Assembly: GCF_032062135.1 (NCBI RefSeq)
Contig: NC_092859.1
Coordinates: forward strand, 88,153,631 to 88,217,630
Source of the DNA: Pyxicephalus adspersus
Lineage: Eukaryota > Chordata > Amphibia > Anura > Pyxicephalidae
DNA length: 64,000 nucleotides
Direction of reading: 5' to 3'
Shown: positions 12,492 through 23,690 of the stretch, one piece after another
Position numbering within the stretch: the stretch's first letter is position 1
How the letters are laid out: each line of letters opens with the position of its first letter
Program-made: the position numbers and the translations under genes
The notes under the pieces: model-generated
The model's input: only the letters and a program-made list of their open reading frames with translations
The model's database searches: none
Told to the model about the DNA's origin: nothing

Positions 12492-12995
12492 CAGAGGTCC
12501 CCAACCCCTGGTCCATGGCTCACTAGTTGGTCGTGGCTGTCTGACAGGTGGGCCAGGAGAGCATGGAGACAGTGGCCCTAATTCATCAAGCAGAATCGGA
12601 TGATCGCTCGCGCATTCGTATTCGCGATCCGAAATCGTACGCCGTCGTGCTATTCAGCAACTGAAAAAGATTTTATTGATGAATCAGGGCCAGTGGTCCA
12701 CAGTTCTGGCCGGTGCACCAGCCAGCGGGGTCAGGAGAAGGACCCTGTTTTGGTGGGCGCACGGGCCAGAGCCGCAGACCATGTCTCCTGTACGGATCCC
12801 GGGCTCAGGGCGGTGGGCAGTTTGTGTCTCTGGGCACACCCTGCCCACTCTCCCATCACAGGCTCAGAGCTGCAATGGGAGAGTGGGCCGGTTCTGGCAT
12901 CATGACGTAACTCAGGGGGAAGTCTCTTCCCCTTTGAGTGACACAGGAGTCTGTAGATTCAGTGGTGCGGAGCTGCAAAAGGTTGGGGACCACTG
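12492..12995 (+). mobile_element. hAT-like non-autonomous element with internal insertion
   Basis: Ends CAGAGGTCCCCAACC and GGTTGGGGACCACTG are inverted repeats with the CAG...CTG termini usual for hAT elements. The flanks (ATATAATG, ATGTATAG) match at only 5 of 8 positions. The same family occurs at 5622 (reverse) and 27402. The interior is GC-rich and repeats a phrase around GGTCCACAGTTCTGGCC in both orientations, suggesting a dimeric or palindromic origin. A separate miniature element is inserted at 12574-12691. Confidence 0.7.
12574..12691. mobile_element. 118-bp miniature element inside the hAT-like copy
   Basis: Ends GGCCCTAATTCATCAA and TTGATGAATCAGGGCC are inverted repeats with one mismatch in 16. 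AGT flanks both sides (12571-12573 and 12692-12694), consistent with a 3-bp target duplication; a 6-bp CAGTGG reading with slightly different borders is also possible. The interior is CpG-rich. The ends resemble those of the GGGCCTGATTTATT family, so it may be a relative. Confidence 0.65.
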
Positions 12996-13059
12996 ATGTA
13001 TAGTAACTTCCATCTTACCTATATTTTCCATCATTCCTTTCTATCAATATACATTGGAC

Positions 13060-13342
13060 CAGTGTTCCTCAAACAGGGTTCTGTGAAACCCCAGGATTCC
13101 TCCAGAGGCTGCTAGGGGTTCCTTGAGAAATAGCAGTTTGTGACTCTCAGGTCACTTTTATCTGACACCAAAAATTTTTTGGACTATCTGTAAGGGTGAC
13201 ATCCTTCCCACTGGTCCGCAATGTCGGAGGCATTTATCCTCTTGACCACCACACTAATGTACTGTGAGCTGTTGATATAGTCATTATTGTAGGGGTTCCC
13301 TGAAAACCAGAAAGTCATCTTAAGGGGTTCCCCCAAGTTAAA
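13060..13342 (-). mobile_element. hAT-like element, CAGTGTTTCTCAAAC family, 3'-truncated
   Basis: Begins CAGTGTTCCTCAAACAGGG and aligns along its length to the reverse complement of the complete copy at 53209-53468, sharing GGTTCCT, CTATCTGTAAGGGTGACAT, AATGTACTGT and GGGGTTCCCC blocks. The expected terminal GTTTGAGAAACACTG is missing: the sequence runs straight into a half copy of another element at about 13343. Confidence 0.7.
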
Positions 13343-13430
13343 AAGGTGCATTCAAGGTTTGCTGAATTACCCAGGTTCAGCCATGATAGTCTATGTTCTA
13401 CAGTGCTGGAGAGCTTTAATAAATCAGGCC
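13343..13430. mobile_element. GGGCCTGATTTATT family MITE, right half only
   Basis: Contains CAAGGTTTGCTGAATTACCC, then CATGATAGTCTATGTTCT, GGAGAGCTTTAATAAATC and AGGCC, which align with the right half of the copies at 2921 and 34111. The left half is absent and the fragment abuts a truncated hAT-like element. Confidence 0.7.
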
Positions 13431-14774
13431 TATTTTGTACATAACTCTACAGTGTTATGTAAAATAATGATGGAGCTAAGTAAACAAAATATAGTAAGGA
13501 TCACATTCACAAACTGGAAAAAGGCCTACATTACACACCATATCTAGATAAATTATGTTATCCATGTGAAAGAACTTACGATTTTAATTTAAAAGGTATG
13601 TCCATTCAGAATTTCATCGACACCTAATGGCTTAAAGTGTTTTTAAACAAGGTTGATAACCTATATCTGTTTGATTTCAAAAGCTATAACTGTGACTGCA
13701 AAGTTTTACCTGTCACCTGACATCCTATAAAAAATAAATTAGGGAACTGGCAACTCAACACTAAGGAAAACTAGGGATTTAGTGGCTCACGGCCAGGGCA
13801 CACTGTTCAAGTCCTGAACATTTTTCAAGAATATAAAAACTTGAGGGAACTCATATTACATTATGATAAAAGGCTTTGTTAAGACTGTAGAAGATTTTTT
13901 CTTCTGATTATCAATCAGTGGTCCGGACCACTGGATAAATTTGCAGGTACAAGGAGAAATTCTAGCAAACTAGAGTAGTGACATTGTAGAAAGTCCACTA
14001 TTTTCCAAAAGGGCTAATCTGTTTTGGAGTGATAGGATCAATTTCCAAACATCTGTTACAAAAAACTGTACTGGTCCCCTTGCTTTGATTATGACAAAGC
14101 TGCCTTATTGTCACAGATGCCAGGCTGTTTTGGCCGTGTTACCAACTAACTTTTAATTCCTATTACAAGCAAAGCTACACAAAAAAAGGTATTTGTGCAG
14201 GAAAGGGTTCATGATAGAAGATATGCATTTATGAGGATCATTTGTTTTATATTTCTGTAGCGGAAAGCATGTTGCTTTTTTTAATTCAGTGTTACAGAAG
14301 TGCAGGTGCAGTGATAAAAGGCTTCCAAAAAATCTCAATAAAATTCAGAGGAACCTAGGATCTGGCTGCAGCCCAAAACCAGACTCTTGTTCATGGTTAT
14401 AAAAACACAAAGAAACATTCTTTTCCTACGGTTTAAAATTGGATATCCCTAGTTGAAAAAGCAGGAGTACTTTCCTTGAAATGCACTAAAGGAAATGAAA
14501 GATCTACAATAAAAAGATGGGTTTTAGTTTTTACAAATAAACTTTTATTACATGACAGAGAGTTACTATACTAATATGGGTTTGCTAAAAGTATATGATA
14601 GCTAAAAGTTTGTAACAACACTATAGAGAGACCATTATTCGCCGAGCGTTTGACTATTTAAAGTTATTCATGGATCAGGTGTGTCCCCTACAATTTCTAA
14701 ATGTATGGACATTGGCCTTTTACATGGTACTTACTTGAAATGGTCTTTGAAATGTCATTTAACAAATCATTATA
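13431..14774. other. AT-rich stretch, no gene seen
   Basis: No coding signal. It contains the 18-bp palindrome listed separately at 13916. Confidence 0.55.
13916..13933. repeat. Perfect 18-bp palindrome CAGTGGTCCGGACCACTG
   Basis: The arm CAGTGGTCC is identical to the first nine bases of the hAT-like CAGTGGTCCCCAACC terminus seen elsewhere in the window. It could be two element ends lying back to back, or chance. Confidence 0.6.
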
Positions 14775-15108
14775 CAGTTTGACAATCGAAAATCCAGCCA
14801 TCGATAATCCGGTTCTTTCAGTTTTCCAGATTGAATTTCAGATTGCATTTTCAATACAGTGACTGTAGTACACTGTTCGGCCACTAATGTTTTGATGGCG
14901 CTGTTCTGTAGAAACAGCTGTTAGGTCTTGCTTGCTGCACTAAATACACGTTGAGACGTCCCTGCTGCCTGCTCCCTGCAACTGTGCCAGATGTCTGCGG
15001 GTGCTGCGAGAGAAAGGCTAGCCTGTGTGTGGAGGTAAGTATAAAAAAAAATCCGGAATTTTCAAGAATTCGGCACTCCTGAGATCCGGATTTTTGATTG
15101 TCAACCTG
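14775..15108. mobile_element. pogo/Tigger-like non-autonomous element, 334 bp
   Basis: Inverted ends CAGTTTGACAATCGAAAATC and GGATTTTTGATTGTCAACCTG (about 20 of 23 bases pair) are flanked by TA on both sides (14773-14774, 15109-15110). TA target duplications and CAG-starting ends of this form are typical of the pogo/Tigger branch of Tc1/mariner. There is no transposase. Confidence 0.75.
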
Positions 15109-18100
15109 TACTGTAAACTGTAAGACTACAATATACAATGACCCACATATAAATAATTGTACTGTACATTTACTTCAGTGCTGCCAAAGATAAAGTTTTG
15201 AGATCAATATGCATTTAAAACAAACCTTTTAAAATCTGAACTCATCAGCCCTCAAGCCCCCCCCCCCCATACTTCATGCAGTGTATCCTGGTACTTAACT
15301 ATTTTGGCCTTGTAGGGTGTAATCCCTCTTCGTAGTCCCTGTGACATCACAGGGGCTTCAAAAGATTTACCCAAGGTAACCAGAAGTAGGAGTCCATCCT
15401 CTCTGACAGTCTTTGTGACCAGTGACAAATTAGAAGCAAAAGGTATGTCAGCTAAGGGCAGACAGGGAGGATCTCACAGCTCATTATCATACAGAAGGGA
15501 AACCACAGACACCATGCTTATTTCTACCTAATTCTGTGCAGGCATGCTGGACTTGTAGTATGCAAATACCACTTTTCCTGTTTACTGAAACCATAAAAAC
15601 AGTCTGTGTTAACATTGAATTCTAGGCAAACTTGGAACTTGCTCTATACCTCCATCCTCTGATGCTGAGCTAGTCTATGAAACATTTTTTCACCATCATT
15701 TATCAGAAGTTCATCTCTATTACTGCTGACAGCATAATAACTTGCAAACTTCAGCTCCGCTGTTTTGTGTCTGTGCTCACCTCTAGCACCATGACTCACT
15801 AACTGCTTTGTAACTTCAGTAGTGGGTGAATGTAAGCTTAGCAGAAGTCAGTGTGAAATAAACACTATGACAGAAGACCAGGAAACCAGAAAGGATAGAG
15901 GATTTCTCAGCTCACAGTACTGCCTCTCCCACACTGTATCAGCTCATAGACATTGCTGACTGGACATTAGCAAATGCCCAAACATAAAGCAAGAAAATAA
16001 ATAAAGGCAGAAACAAACAACTGGCAATCAGAGGCAAAAACAAACTTCCATCTACAACCACCTTAGTCATATATCTAATGAATGATACATTTATTGTTGA
16101 TTGTAATAGAAATGTTGCAGAAAGAAAGAAAGAAAGAAAGCCCAACTCTTACTATAAAGCATTTTTTTTCTGGAGGAACATTGGGGTATTCATGAAATGA
16201 TAAAAGGGTTATGATAAAGGGAAATGATAAAAAGCGAAATGATAAAGGTTTTTGTAATAAGGATAGTACCAACCTTTCATTAACTCATGTTGTAAGGAGA
16301 ATTCAGCAAGCATTCATGTCATTATTTCAAGTTGTGATAAAAATGTATTGATTGAAGTAAAGTGAAAATGTGAAAATGGACCTTTTTTCCATTGCCAGGG
16401 GAAGTGGCGATTCTATGCGTTATGTGCACAGGGCTAATAGCTGGCTGCTAGACCTAATCACCGTTACATGATAGCAAGATGGTCTCCCATACCTAGAGGC
16501 ACCAAGTACTGTTATTGGCTGTGAAAAGAGTAATGGGGAGCACTGGCAAGGTAAGTATTAGTGGGTCAGGGGAACTGTTTCGCAAAGACACTTACTCTGA
16601 ATAAGCAAGTGACAGTGTCTCTCTAAGTATATTTCATGGTTGTCAAAATTCAATTCATTTCCAGTCTCTACATTTCTGTGTGCAACATAAAAACACAGAC
16701 AAGAGCAGCCTTCATTATCTAATACACATTTCTAAATTTGTCTCTAGAAAAAGGCAGCTGATGTGTTGCTGAAAAAGTATTATCTGCCTCACCCCAACTC
16801 AACTGAAAAACGCAAATGCACTTGCCGTTTCTTCCAGTGCAGAACATATTTTATTCATGATGCAGCTAAGACTGAATGTAAGAATATGTTTGAAAGAAGG
16901 TACAAGAATTTGCATATTCCCAGATGGGAAGTGTTACTCAGCTGCTGCTACAAACAAAAGGGACTGTAGTTTCATCTCATTTATTATGGCCTGCATATAG
17001 ACAGACAGGGAAGATTTTTAATGCAATAAAAAAAAAGGCCCTCCTTTAGTTATATTGTGATGTTTTAGCATTGTGTTGCTCACATTGACCATACGTAAAA
17101 ATGAACAGACATACTACTATGCTTTTCTTTGTACCAGCCACCAAAACATGATCACTACCTTCCTTTTCTGCTAGCAGAACACTAATAAAAGCCCAATACC
17201 TAATAATAAGTAAGTACACATTTTAGTCCTTGCTGCCTCCTACAATTAAGTTTTCAAAGAAACCTGGTGGTCTCAGGGGAAGTCATAGTCCAAGTAACTA
17301 TTGACTACTTTACATTAATGTAACAATCTGCTGCTACAACAGAGTTTCCCATGTTCATAATAAACTGTCATAGCAACTTCCTGTGATAGAAAAAACTTCA
17401 ACATTTTTATGGTTTTCAACTTGTTACAGCAGATGATAAAATCCTTCTCCCCCCCGGCACCATAAGTAGTGAAGCTAGCTTTATTTAGCCCTTTGGGGAA
17501 CCTATACATTACAATGTATCGTGTACCATGTAACATAAGTTATAAAATATTAGTTTCTATTCAGGAGACAGAGGAGCAATCTATAAACAAACATGAATAT
17601 CACTAAACAATCATTCCAACATATACACAAGTATATATACACCATTCCTGGTCTATAGATTTACATATAAACTTACAATATGGTGGCCTTCAGAAAATGA
17701 CACAGGAAATGGACCCCAGACTCCCAGGGCACCAATGAAGACAGATAGGTTGTAATGGGTCCTAAAATAAAAGGCTTTTTAAACTCTAACGTATTATTGT
17801 AATATAGGAGCCAGATGGGAATAACCAGGGATTATAAATGTTAACTAAATAACACTGAGAAAATGACACTAAAGATAGCTGCTCCCTACGTGCAGGACAT
17901 TCTGTGTGAGAAGTGGTGCAGGACAGTTTTAAACATGTTGGAGTTGACCTGCAGAAAAAAGGAACACTTGGCCACTGTGCTAGAACCTGTTTCAATAAAT
18001 CCTAAAGACTTTTGTAATATCTTCTATACCACAGTTTTTGTGTCTATTGTATGTAGTTCATTTAGGCCTACACAAGAGAATGAGTCTCATAGTTGGCATT

Positions 18101-18303
18101 CATGTGAAATGGCATGGTACACATGTCATGAATAACATAATATCCAGGGACAAATGATGATTGTGCTGCGAGTAGGTACTCATGCTTTAGCAATGACTCT
18201 ACCAATGGTATCCCCATGAAAATACAGGAATGTTGTTAAAGCACACCATACTGATACAGTGATCAGATAGATGTCTGTACTACAATTAGTTTGAAATCTT
18301 ACA

Positions 18304-18305
<2 letters not shown>
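15109..18305. other. AT-rich stretch, no gene seen
   Basis: No gene recognised. It holds a C run at about 15258-15267 and a GAAA microsatellite at about 16119-16140. Confidence 0.55.
16119..16140. repeat. (GAAA)n microsatellite
   Basis: About five consecutive GAAA units. Confidence 0.9.

Positions 18306-18350
<45 letters not shown>
18306..18350. repeat. (TA)n microsatellite, about 45 bp
   Basis: Uninterrupted TA run. It produces spurious Tyr-Ile reading frames. Confidence 0.97.
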
Positions 18351-18354
<4 letters not shown>

Positions 18355-21224
18355 CCACATTTATGAGCAGCAACAGTAAATGTGCTATGACTACAAAAAT
18401 ACACTTTGACAATACCCTTACATGTAGCACAGGTACTGAGTAGAACACAAATAGGGCAAGGTATGTAGAGTTGGTATCTAAAGCAAGAGCATATACAAGG
18501 TTGATGAACATAATCCAAGCGGACTGGATAAGGATTCTGAAGGAGGTCATTGGCCTGTATAGACAGACAGACAAGCAGTGGTATGAATATTCCATATCTC
18601 CAGTAATGAGCACATCAAATACCATGTCTAAAAAATGCCTGGTATTCACCATTGACTACATAATCAGGCATGTCATTATTGCAGAAAGAGACAAGTAAGG
18701 TCCCTTATGCAATAGATCCCCCTACCTGCCTAATTGTTCTGGGTTTTTGGCAAAAAGATAAGCTATGCGTGCTAAAGTCTAACAAATAACTAAAAACAAG
18801 GATTGCATGTCAAAATATTTTTAACAAAAGATAGAGTAAACTAGAACTAAACTAAACTAAAACTAAACTAAACTAAAAATTAGTACTGTACTACCACAAT
18901 CAGAAATCCGTCTCCAAACACAAGTACTGCAGCAGCAGCACAACCAGAACTATGTCCGCAGAGACACAATTCGTAACGAACCTCTAAAACCAGAAATATG
19001 TTTATAGAAACACATTCAGTACTGTAGTGACATCATTAAAAAATGTGTGCCAACACAATAAGTTCAGTACTGTCAAAACTTTAGGTTTCCTTATGATACA
19101 GCCATTGAGTTCATTGTTTTATTGATTTGGACACAATATAGGCAAGTCCTGATGCTCGGTCTGCTGAAGGAACGTCATGCAGTTAGGATGTATAAGGCAA
19201 GTGGCATGTGGAGACAGGGAGATAGGTGGTAAATGTATTAATTTCAAAGTCTAGTAATGTCAATATTGTAATTCTATGTACAGCTTGAAGGCATCCATCA
19301 AGCATGTCATGTGAATAATTTATATATTTGCGATGTTGCTCACAAGGCCTAATAAATAGACACTAACCCTGATGTATGCTTTTTAAATATTTGCTTTGCC
19401 CGTGGCAATACCCAGTTTTCATGCCTTTTATTGGCAGCCGTATTCCTATAACCCCTAACAATGTGTAATAGGAGCCACCTTTGTGTTCGAGTCTGCTAAA
19501 TTTTTAACAAGATTCAACAAAACTTTAGCAAACAGAACCCAACCACATTTGCCCATCATTAGTAATAACGAATGCTGATGACCAGCAATCTACTTGAAAA
19601 TTCAACATAGACTAATAGCCATTAGTTATATTGACTTTTTTTCATTGAATGCCTAACTTTACATTCATGAAGATTAATAAGTTATACATATTTCTGTAAG
19701 TAGGGCATGTAAAAGAATGGCCAAGTAGGTTTAAAATGTATCCCCTTTTTGGAAGTAGTAACAAATTAGTCAAAATACAAAAAATGTTTGCATCATTCAC
19801 AGGTAAGTAAAAAAAACTCCACATACTGGCCTATGCTTAGACTATTAGCATTAAAATGTTTAAAATTCTTAATGTGCAATGACAACTTTAAAACAGTCAC
19901 TTAACTCTGTAACCACAGACATTGGTGAAACATTAATCTTTTAAGCTCACAATGAAGGGCAATAAAAATGCAACTCCTCTGCTTTTAATTTCTGGCAACA
20001 TAAATTATTTTTCCAGCCTTCTAATGTAAAAACGCCGGGTTAAACGATTGTCATGGTCTGGCAGCTGGTTTGACTGAAGCCTACTACCTATGGGTATAGT
20101 GCAGCTCAACAAATCTGGATACCAAACAATGACAGGTATGGTAATGTTGGACTGGATTGCTCAAATTCCAAGTTCCAATCTGAGGTCAGAGTAGCTACAT
20201 TCTGAGTTGGAACTGATTCCAGTCTTTATAATGTCTGCAGGTACAGAGGGCAGTGAAGGTTTATTTTAAAGCTATTTTTCTACATGTTAAGAATATGTAA
20301 AAATTTTAATGCCCATCATCTGGGCATAGACATGCTTTCAAATGCATTAGAGTCAAAAATGTCAATTACATTAAATAGACAATTTGGGATTTTCTTTACT
20401 CATTCTAAACAAAATCATTGCAGAGAAGGAAACACACTTGTGGATGATTTATCAAAACAGAGGAAAGGAAAATGATAACAAAGGTGGAATTTTTTGTCAT
20501 CAGAATTCAGGTTGAAATTTTTTAATAAATTAAATGTCAAACATGAATAATTGGCATTGCCATCATTTCCATATTTGGTTTATATTCTTTACTCCAGTTT
20601 AGATGGATCAGTCCCATTTTGTAATGAGGAAGATACATTTAAATATGTAAAACCTGAATATTTTTATTCTTGGCTATTACTTATGTAATGATCTATGTAG
20701 ATCAGAGTCACTGAATTATTACAAGAATTGTGATTTTCTTCAAAAGGAAATGTGAGATGCTTATGCCTAGTTAAAAATCTAGTTAATGGGAAATCATACT
20801 TTCTTGCAGAATACAGATGCCCTTCTAGTGGCATACCAGAGGATCATTGCTATAAAGTTGCATAATAATGAGCAAATAATGTAATACTCTAAACTCTACT
20901 TAAATTTTTTTTTTACATTAACGTTTCAATAGATTGTACTATAGATTGTACTATAGCACTATCTTTAGTTTTAGTCACTTTGCTTCTATTGGATGAGTTT
21001 TACTCTCTTTGCTGCTGTCTTGATTTATAAAACATAGATTCCAACATTCCCTAAAACATTCCCTAGTGGGAATCTATTACTGCCATCGAAACACAGTGAC
21101 CTAGAAGGTTCACAATGGAATGTTTGAGGCAAAGTCCAATTCCTGGCTTCATAAATAGAGCTCAAAGACACAAACTGGAAATCCTGGTGCACTGCTTTCC
21201 TAATCTTTACTTTTTGAAAGTGTT
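18351..21224. other. AT-rich stretch, no gene seen
   Basis: No coding signal. It contains the ACTAA-type array at 18838-18879 and a 14-bp tandem duplication near 20931-20957. Confidence 0.55.
18838..18879. repeat. Short tandem array of AACTA/ACTAA units
   Basis: Repeated AACTAAACT-type units over about 42 bp. Confidence 0.8.
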
Positions 21225-21900
21225 TGAAAGTAATTTTATTTATATAATTTTTATTTATAGAGGAAAAAACGGAAGTACTAACAGAAAGAAATATAAAAGT
21301 AAATAAGGGCAAAAGTGAACAAAAAACTCTAGTAATATATGTTAAAAAAAGTACAACAGTCCGGTAACCAAGCAGAAAAACCTTGTTTACAGTAGTTAAA
21401 AGAAAAAAGGGAAGGATACATTGTCTGGAACAACAGATCAACAAGCAATCACAGATCACATATCTTAAAAATATAAAATATAAAGAAAGAGAACGAGAAA
21501 TAGAAAAAGAAAAAAGTAAATAAAAAGGAAGGAGACATAAAAAGACTTCCCCCCCAAATACTTCACTGAAGGAACATTAAAGGGCTCAGACAATGGTCAA
21601 TATATAAATAAAGGGGGTAGATTATGTTTGGCCAAGATGGCTCATATGTTCAGTAGAGTCCTGAAATTACTTCCAATAAAACCAGGTATTCTGAAATGTA
21701 TCTCTTCCATGAATCCCATAAGTGAGATCATTCATCATCACATTTTTTTTATTTGGATAGATTGAGGAAGGATTAGAACCCTTGTCAAGTTTAGTTGAAT
21801 AAGAGAAGGCTAGACTCCCAGCCAAATGGTATTTCTACCTGCATCCTTAGTAGAGAATTCCACTCATATCCTATAATTAAAAGCCATCATCAGAACATGG
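21225..21900 (-). mobile_element. Possible LINE 3' tail (minus strand), low confidence
   Basis: Read on the minus strand this is pyrimidine-rich and ends with a T-rich, AATAAA-containing tail. The upstream part could encode short Trp/Tyr-rich fragments like an L1-type ORF2 C-terminus. The L1/Tx1-like element at 40318 also ends in a pyrimidine-rich 3' untranslated region. There is no diagnostic motif, and it could equally be low-complexity purine-rich sequence. Confidence 0.28.
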
Positions 21901-23156
21901 AGTACGTGGAAATGTCCGCAAAGCATCTGGATATAAAAAAAACAATTTCATCTGGACACTTTAATGTGTATTAAAGTCTAAAAGGGGCAAGGAAGAAGCT
22001 TCCTTCTTTATACAAACATCTATCAAGAGATAGATATATATGAAATAAATGTAATTAACTAAACAATGGACTAGATATTAAAAAACTAACACACATCAAC
22101 AAAACACCAGTATTAAATATCATTGCACTTGAAGGTATTTTAGTTATGGTTAGTTTTGGCAAGTTACATACGGACATTTCTTGGGGATTCCAGTTGGAAA
22201 ATCCCCTCACCCGAATCAAAGCTAAAATGATGTTTATATGCTCCTCTAATAGACTTTCCTACTAAATAATTAGCACTTGTGTTGCTGCACTAGAGGAATA
22301 TTCATCACATATTGCAGACACATTTGGCAACAGATTCTTTACGAGAATCCTATGAATGACTCATTCCAGTAGTGACCATCAAAATCTAAAAATGAAGATT
22401 AGATTTGAGTTAAGATATTTTTTAGATCACTTCTTGCTAATTCAAAATTTAGCAAGACCATTCAAAATGCTAATCTCCACATCCCCTTCAAAATGTCAAA
22501 TGCCATACAATATAACACACACTATGGTTCTAGAATTTGATAGTTAAATGACAGGGAACATGAATTATCACTAATTAAGGCTTTGGTTTGAAGCTTATCT
22601 AATTTGAAAATGTATACATTTGCTATGAGGTAAGTGCTTATGGTAGAAATGATTCTGTGTGTCTCTTTTGCCATACAATTTCCTAACTTTTTTATTGATT
22701 TTGAACTAACAGCCATTCTTGTGCAGCTCATTGTACAATTCTGAAGGCTATAAAATACCAGGAGTAAGTGGCAGTTGCTGGGAAAAGGTAATTCCTGTGC
22801 ACATGGATGGGGGTCATGCAGTGCTGAATCGTGAAGATGTTAGTCCCAGAAGATGGCAGAGAAAGCAAGGCTCCCTTTAGGGCCTAAGCCAAGGATCCAA
22901 CGGAGTCCACAGAAGCAGAGAAAATAATGTAAGCCAGGAATTTCCATATTCTACAAGTAGCCTGCACTTCAACATTATTTTTATCTTAGGCACTTGATAG
23001 ATAACTGTTAAATAGATTCCCTATACAAATAGAACTTAAATCGTTCATTACATTATAACAAACAATTATTTTAAAGGTTTATAATTAAAAAAAAACATTA
23101 CAAACCTAACTATTGTGCCTTTTGTGCCAATGAGGTATATTTTAAAGCAATGAATG
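21901..23156. other. AT-rich stretch, no gene seen
   Basis: No coding signal and no recognised repeat. Confidence 0.55.
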
Positions 23157-23282
23157 CAGGGGTGTAGTGGGCCAGGCATGCCGTGTCCTCACTTTTATCA
23201 TGACCCCCGTATAGGCTGTCCTTGGAAAGCGTTCACTTTTACTGTGTCCCCTCTTTTTTTTTTTTTTGTGATTACACCCCTG
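23157..23282. mobile_element. hAT-like MITE, 126 bp
   Basis: Inverted ends CAGGGGTGTAGT and GATTACACCCCTG are flanked by AATGAATG (23149-23156) and AAAGAATG (23283-23290). That is 7 of 8 matching bases, the size of duplication expected for hAT. It belongs to the same family as the ends of the 4368 copy, in reverse orientation. There is no coding capacity. Confidence 0.78.
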
Positions 23283-23339
23283 AAAGAATGTGACATTTAC
23301 CAAACATTTAATTATAGCAGAATGTAAGTAAAAACAAAA

Positions 23340-23690
23340 AAAAATCACACTTACCCTTAATCCTGAAGATCCGTCAATCCATTAGGAGGTTTCTTCAAAC
23401 AGGTCCCGTGTCGTCCTGGTATCCATCTTCGGACCAGCAACAGGCGCCGCCATCTTTTTCAGTCTTCTTCGAACTCGAACTGTGCAGGTGCAAAATCCGG
23501 TCACGTAGATGTGCTCAGACACGCGTAGAAGGAGCAACCAGAGCCTCCTGGGATGCCACGACAATCAAGACAGAAAGGGGTGGTGCTGCACTTTTTTTTT
23601 TTTAAAGGGTGTTGCACTTAAAAAAAAAATACAATTTTACTTTATAAAAAAAGGATTGTCTACCTTTTTAATCTTAATCTTTTTGGGAAA
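23340..23690. repeat. CpG-richer segment, probable dispersed repeat
   Basis: Within AT-rich surroundings, 23355-23560 holds many CpG sites (for example GGCGCCGCCATC, ACACGCGTAG) bordered by A- and T-runs. It starts with a splice-donor-like CTTACC (reverse). No family is firmly recognised; a dispersed frog repeat is more likely than a promoter, because no exon is seen nearby. Confidence 0.35.

Noticed and set aside
12600..12996. GC-rich frames of 65-106 codons
   Set aside because: They lie inside the 12492 hAT-like element and cross the inserted MITE; no protein family recognised.
18180..18652. Minus-strand frames of 112-117 codons with Tyr-Ile repeats
   Set aside because: They are produced by the TA microsatellite.
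21025..21459. 144-codon minus-strand frame rich in Phe, Leu and Ser
   Set aside because: It is the pyrimidine-rich complement of a purine-rich tract; looks like low complexity or a LINE 3' UTR, not a membrane protein.
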